NCBI GenBank assembly: GCA_903898725.1 | Contig: CAIUGQ010000530.1 | Location: forward strand, 1-14,771 | Source: an uncultured Burkholderiales bacterium | GTDB taxonomy: Bacteria > Pseudomonadota > Gammaproteobacteria > Burkholderiales > Burkholderiaceae_E | Reading direction: 5' to 3' | DNA: 14,771 nucleotides | In this document: positions 12,771-14,771 of the stretch, piece by piece | How positions within the stretch are numbered: position 1 is the first letter of the stretch | Layout of the letters: every line of letters starts with the position of its first letter | Made by a program: the position numbers and the translations under genes | The notes under the pieces: model-generated | Seen by the model: only the letters and a program-made list of their open reading frames with translations | The model's database searches: none | Told to the model about the DNA's origin: nothing

Positions 12771-13744
12771 AGCAGCGGCGCCCGGTTGTGCAGGTAGATG
12801 CCGTGCGGCGAGCGCCCGACCGGGATCGTGCGCACGACCTTGCGGCTGGCCATGTCGACGATCGAGACCTGCTTGGCGAAGCGCGAGGTCACCCACAGCA
12901 GCTTGCCGTCGGCGGTGAGCTCCATGCAGTCGGGACCGCCGGGCACGGGAATCTGCCCGACCACCTTCATGTCGGTCATGTCGAGGATGGAGACGGTGTT
13001 GTCCACCCGATTGCTGACCAGCAGGTGGCGCTTGTCGCCCAGGCCGCGGAAGTTGTGCGCGCCCTTGCCGGTGCGGATCTTGTTGACCGTCTTGCGGGTA
13101 GCGATGTCGATGACCTCGACATAGTCCTCGCCCATGATCCCGACGAACAGCGAGCGCCCGTCGGGCGAGATCACGATGCCCGCCGGCTGGCGACCGACCT
13201 TCGCCTTCCAGGTGACGGTCTGGGTGGGCACGTCGATGGCCGCGATCTCGTCGCTCTCCTGCAGCGTCGTGTAGACGGTGCGGCTGTCGGCCGAGAACCA
13301 CAGGTGGCTCGGTGCCTTCGGCAGCGGGATCTGCTTGACGAGCTTCTTGTCCTTGCCGTCCCACGCATAGACGTCGACCCGGTTCAGTCGCAGCGCCGCG
13401 GTGACGAACCACTTCTCGTCGGGCGAGAACGCGAGCTGATACGGGTCGTCGATGCCGCGCAGCCGGCCGAGGACCTTGCCGCTCGAGGGATCGAGGAAGT
13501 GCAGGTCGTTGCTGACCGCATTGGCCACGATCAGCGTCTTGCCGTCGGGCATCGGATACAGGTGGTGCGGCTCCTTGCCGACGTCGACGCGGCCCACCTC
13601 CTTGAAGGTGGTCTGGTCGATCAGCGAGACCGAGGCGTCGCGCGAGTTCAGCACGATCGCGTACTGCGCGGCCGAGACGGCGGGCAGTGCGAACGCCGCG
13701 GCAGCGAGGACGGCGGCGGCGGCACGGCGTAGCGAGAGGTTCAT
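12767..13744 (-). CDS. Exported YncE-like beta-propeller protein (YVTN repeats)
   Basis: This 325-residue protein has a signal peptide (NLSLRRAAAAVLAAAAFALPAVSA, cleavage about residue 25) and then about seven repeats of roughly 40 residues, each with a V-x-D or I-D turn and a PDG/PDE loop, such as PMPDGKTLIVAN, FSPDEKWFVTAA, ISPDGRSLFVGI and LTADGKLLWVTS. This is the YVTN/YncE seven-bladed propeller pattern. Such periplasmic proteins bind ligands or partner proteins; no catalytic residues are recognisable. The ATG at 13742-13744 has AAAGGA five bases upstream, and the longer frame upstream is an arginine/serine-rich shadow of hrpA. It lies 31 bases after hrpA and overlaps the polysaccharide deacetylase gene, suggesting it assists that enzyme. 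Confidence 0.88.
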   Translation of the reverse strand: MNLSLRRAAAAVLAAAAFALPAVSAAQYAIVLNSRDASVSLIDQTTFKEVGRVDVGKEPHHLYPMPDGKTLIVANAVSNDLHFLDPSSGKVLGRLRGIDDPYQLAFSPDEKWFVTAALRLNRVDVYAWDGKDKKLVKQIPLPKAPSHLWFSADSRTVYTTLQESDEIAAIDVPTQTVTWKAKVGRQPAGIVISPDGRSLFVGIMGEDYVEVIDIATRKTVNKIRTGKGAHNFRGLGDKRHLLVSNRVDNTVSILDMTDMKVVGQIPVPGGPDCMELTADGKLLWVTSRFAKQVSIVDMASRKVVRTIPVGRSPHGIYLHNRAPLL

Positions 13745-13758
13745 GGTGTCCTTTGTCC

Positions 13759-13770
13759 GACGGATCCGTC
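13759..13770. repeat. Twelve-base perfect palindrome between hrpA and the propeller gene
   Basis: GACGGATCCGTC is self-complementary and sits within the 31-base gap. It has no room for a loop when fully paired and no T-run after it, so it is probably an operator, a protein-bound site, or chance. Confidence 0.25.
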
Positions 13771-13775
13771 CGTCG

Positions 13776-14771
13776 CTACCTGATCGAATCCCAGACTTTT
13801 TCGAGGCGCTTGACCGACACCGGGACCGGCGTTCGGAGCTCCTGTGCGAACAACGATACGCGCAGCTCCTCGAGCAGCCATCGGAACTCGTCGAGGCGCG
13901 GGTCGCGACGGCCCTTGAGCGCCGCCTGGGCACGGGAGAAATTCTGAAGCATCGGGGCGATCTCGGCCAACTTCTGGGCGTCGCGCGCAGGGTCGGCGCG
14001 CAGTTTGTCCAGACGGGCGGACGCCGCCTTCAGGTAGCGCGTGACATGCGGCAGCCGCGCGGGATCGGTGACCGACACGAAATCGCGCGGCAGCAGCGCG
14101 GCGAGCTGCTGCGCGACGTCGGCCGCGGCCTGTGGAAACCCGCGGGCGGCGCCGAGCTTCTTCTGCAGCGTCGCATGCTCGGCGAGCAGCGTGGCCAGCG
14201 TGCGCGCGAGCTCCTGCCCGATGAGCGCGAGCCGCGGACGCGCCTCGGCCGCGCGCGCCTCGAAGGCCGCCCGGTCGGCGGGCAGCGGCTCGGCCAGGCA
14301 GGCCCGCTCGAGGACCGCGGCGACCAGCTCGCGCCGCAGGTCCTCGGCGGTGCCGAAGGGCATGAAGAGCATGGCCAGGCGCTGCGCATCGGGCAGGTTC
14401 TTCTCGAGCCACTTGAGCGGCTCGCGCAGCACGATCGCGAACAGCCGCCGAAGGCCGGCGCGGTGCTCGCGCTGTGCGCGCTCGGGCTCGTCGAAGACCT
14501 GCAGCTCGACGGCGTCGCCGCGGTCGACGAGGGCCGGCCAGCCGATCAGCGTCTCCTCACCGCGCTCGCCGACGGCCAGCTCCAGGAGCTCGGGCAGCGC
14601 GCCGAACGACCACTCGGTGAAGCGCTCGCCGGCACGGCGCACCGTGGCGCTCACGGCCGTATCGGTGCCGGCGGCGATCGAGACGGTCCGTCCGCCGTGG
14701 GTGCCGGCCGGCGCCGGGGCGCCTGCGGCGGACGGCGGCGGCTGCGGGGGGCGCGTTGCGCGGTCGCCCCC
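13776..14771 (-). CDS. hrpA: ATP-dependent RNA helicase HrpA, C-terminal part (DUF3418); 5' end missing
   Basis: The frame is open to the window edge; 331 C-terminal residues are visible. They match the DUF3418 C-terminal domain of HrpA DEAH-box helicases: RFTEWSFGALPELLE, ALVDRGDAVELQVFDEPERA, HRAGLRRLFA, REPLKWLEKNLP, YLKAASARLDKLRADPARDA, and the ending DEFRWLLEELRVSLFAQELRTPVPVSVKRLEKVW. HrpA processes or remodels RNA, including fimbrial mRNA in Escherichia coli and stalled ribosomes. The helicase domains lie outside the window. A proline/alanine-rich stretch (PPQPPPSAAGAPAPAG) precedes the DUF3418 part and marks an inter-domain linker or insertion. The gene is followed after 31 bases by the propeller gene, so the downstream operon may be read from the hrpA promoter. 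Confidence 0.93.
   Translation of the reverse strand, partial: GGDRATRPPQPPPSAAGAPAPAGTHGGRTVSIAAGTDTAVSATVRRAGERFTEWSFGALPELLELAVGERGEETLIGWPALVDRGDAVELQVFDEPERAQREHRAGLRRLFAIVLREPLKWLEKNLPDAQRLAMLFMPFGTAEDLRRELVAAVLERACLAEPLPADRAAFEARAAEARPRLALIGQELARTLATLLAEHATLQKKLGAARGFPQAAADVAQQLAALLPRDFVSVTDPARLPHVTRYLKAASARLDKLRADPARDAQKLAEIAPMLQNFSRAQAALKGRRDPRLDEFRWLLEELRVSLFAQELRTPVPVSVKRLEKVWDSIR

Overview
The window is GC-rich (roughly 70 % by eye) chromosomal DNA. Its gene set suggests a betaproteobacterium, most likely Burkholderiales: a short phasin, LutA/LutB lactate oxidation proteins, an HrpA helicase with the DUF3418 C-terminus, and a PbpG-type carboxypeptidase. I cannot fix the genus. Thirteen protein genes fill almost all of the sequence. 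I saw no rRNA, tRNA, insertion sequence, phage gene or CRISPR array. No gene-free stretch exceeds 300 bases. The first and last genes run off the window.

Layout. (1) 1-1323 (+): 3' part of a B12-binding radical SAM protein, overlapping the end of lutB tail to tail. (2) 1292-3477 (-): lutA-lutB, joined by a TGATG overlap, with no lutC beside them. (3) 3478-3622: divergent control region with a good sigma70-like promoter and a TACCACC direct repeat. (4) 3623-4438 (+): IclR-family regulator, probably of lutAB. (5) 4523-5683 (-): secreted D-alanyl-D-alanine endopeptidase/carboxypeptidase, divergent from (6) 5837-6850 (+), a medium-chain NAD(P)-dependent alcohol dehydrogenase/quinone reductase. 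(7) 6852-9261 (-): probable operon of HDAC-like deacetylase, EamA/DMT transporter and 4HBT thioesterase. The first two share a GTGA overlap, and 14-15-nt degenerate tandem repeats lie at both ends of the transporter gene. (8) 9262-10109 (+): phasin transcription unit with a perfect TTGACA-16-TATAAT promoter flanked by two inverted copies of a TGC-rich 20-mer, and a strong terminator. (9) 10135-14771 (-): a co-directional run, in transcription order hrpA (5' end missing), YncE-like beta-propeller, polysaccharide deacetylase, fatty acid hydroxylase/sterol desaturase-like membrane protein, and a CinA/MoaB-type protein.

How the genes fit together. lutAB plus IclR form a lactate (or related 2-hydroxyacid) utilisation module. 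phaP is a self-contained polyhydroxyalkanoate granule gene. The propeller-deacetylase-hydroxylase genes look like an exported or membrane-bound set possibly acting on envelope material. The deacetylase-transporter-thioesterase set could deacetylate and export a small molecule. The last two proposals are inference. Six genes use GTG starts, chosen from Shine-Dalgarno position, overlaps or family N-termini. The most noteworthy observations are the phaP control region, the lactate module lacking lutC, and the two uncharacterised operons.
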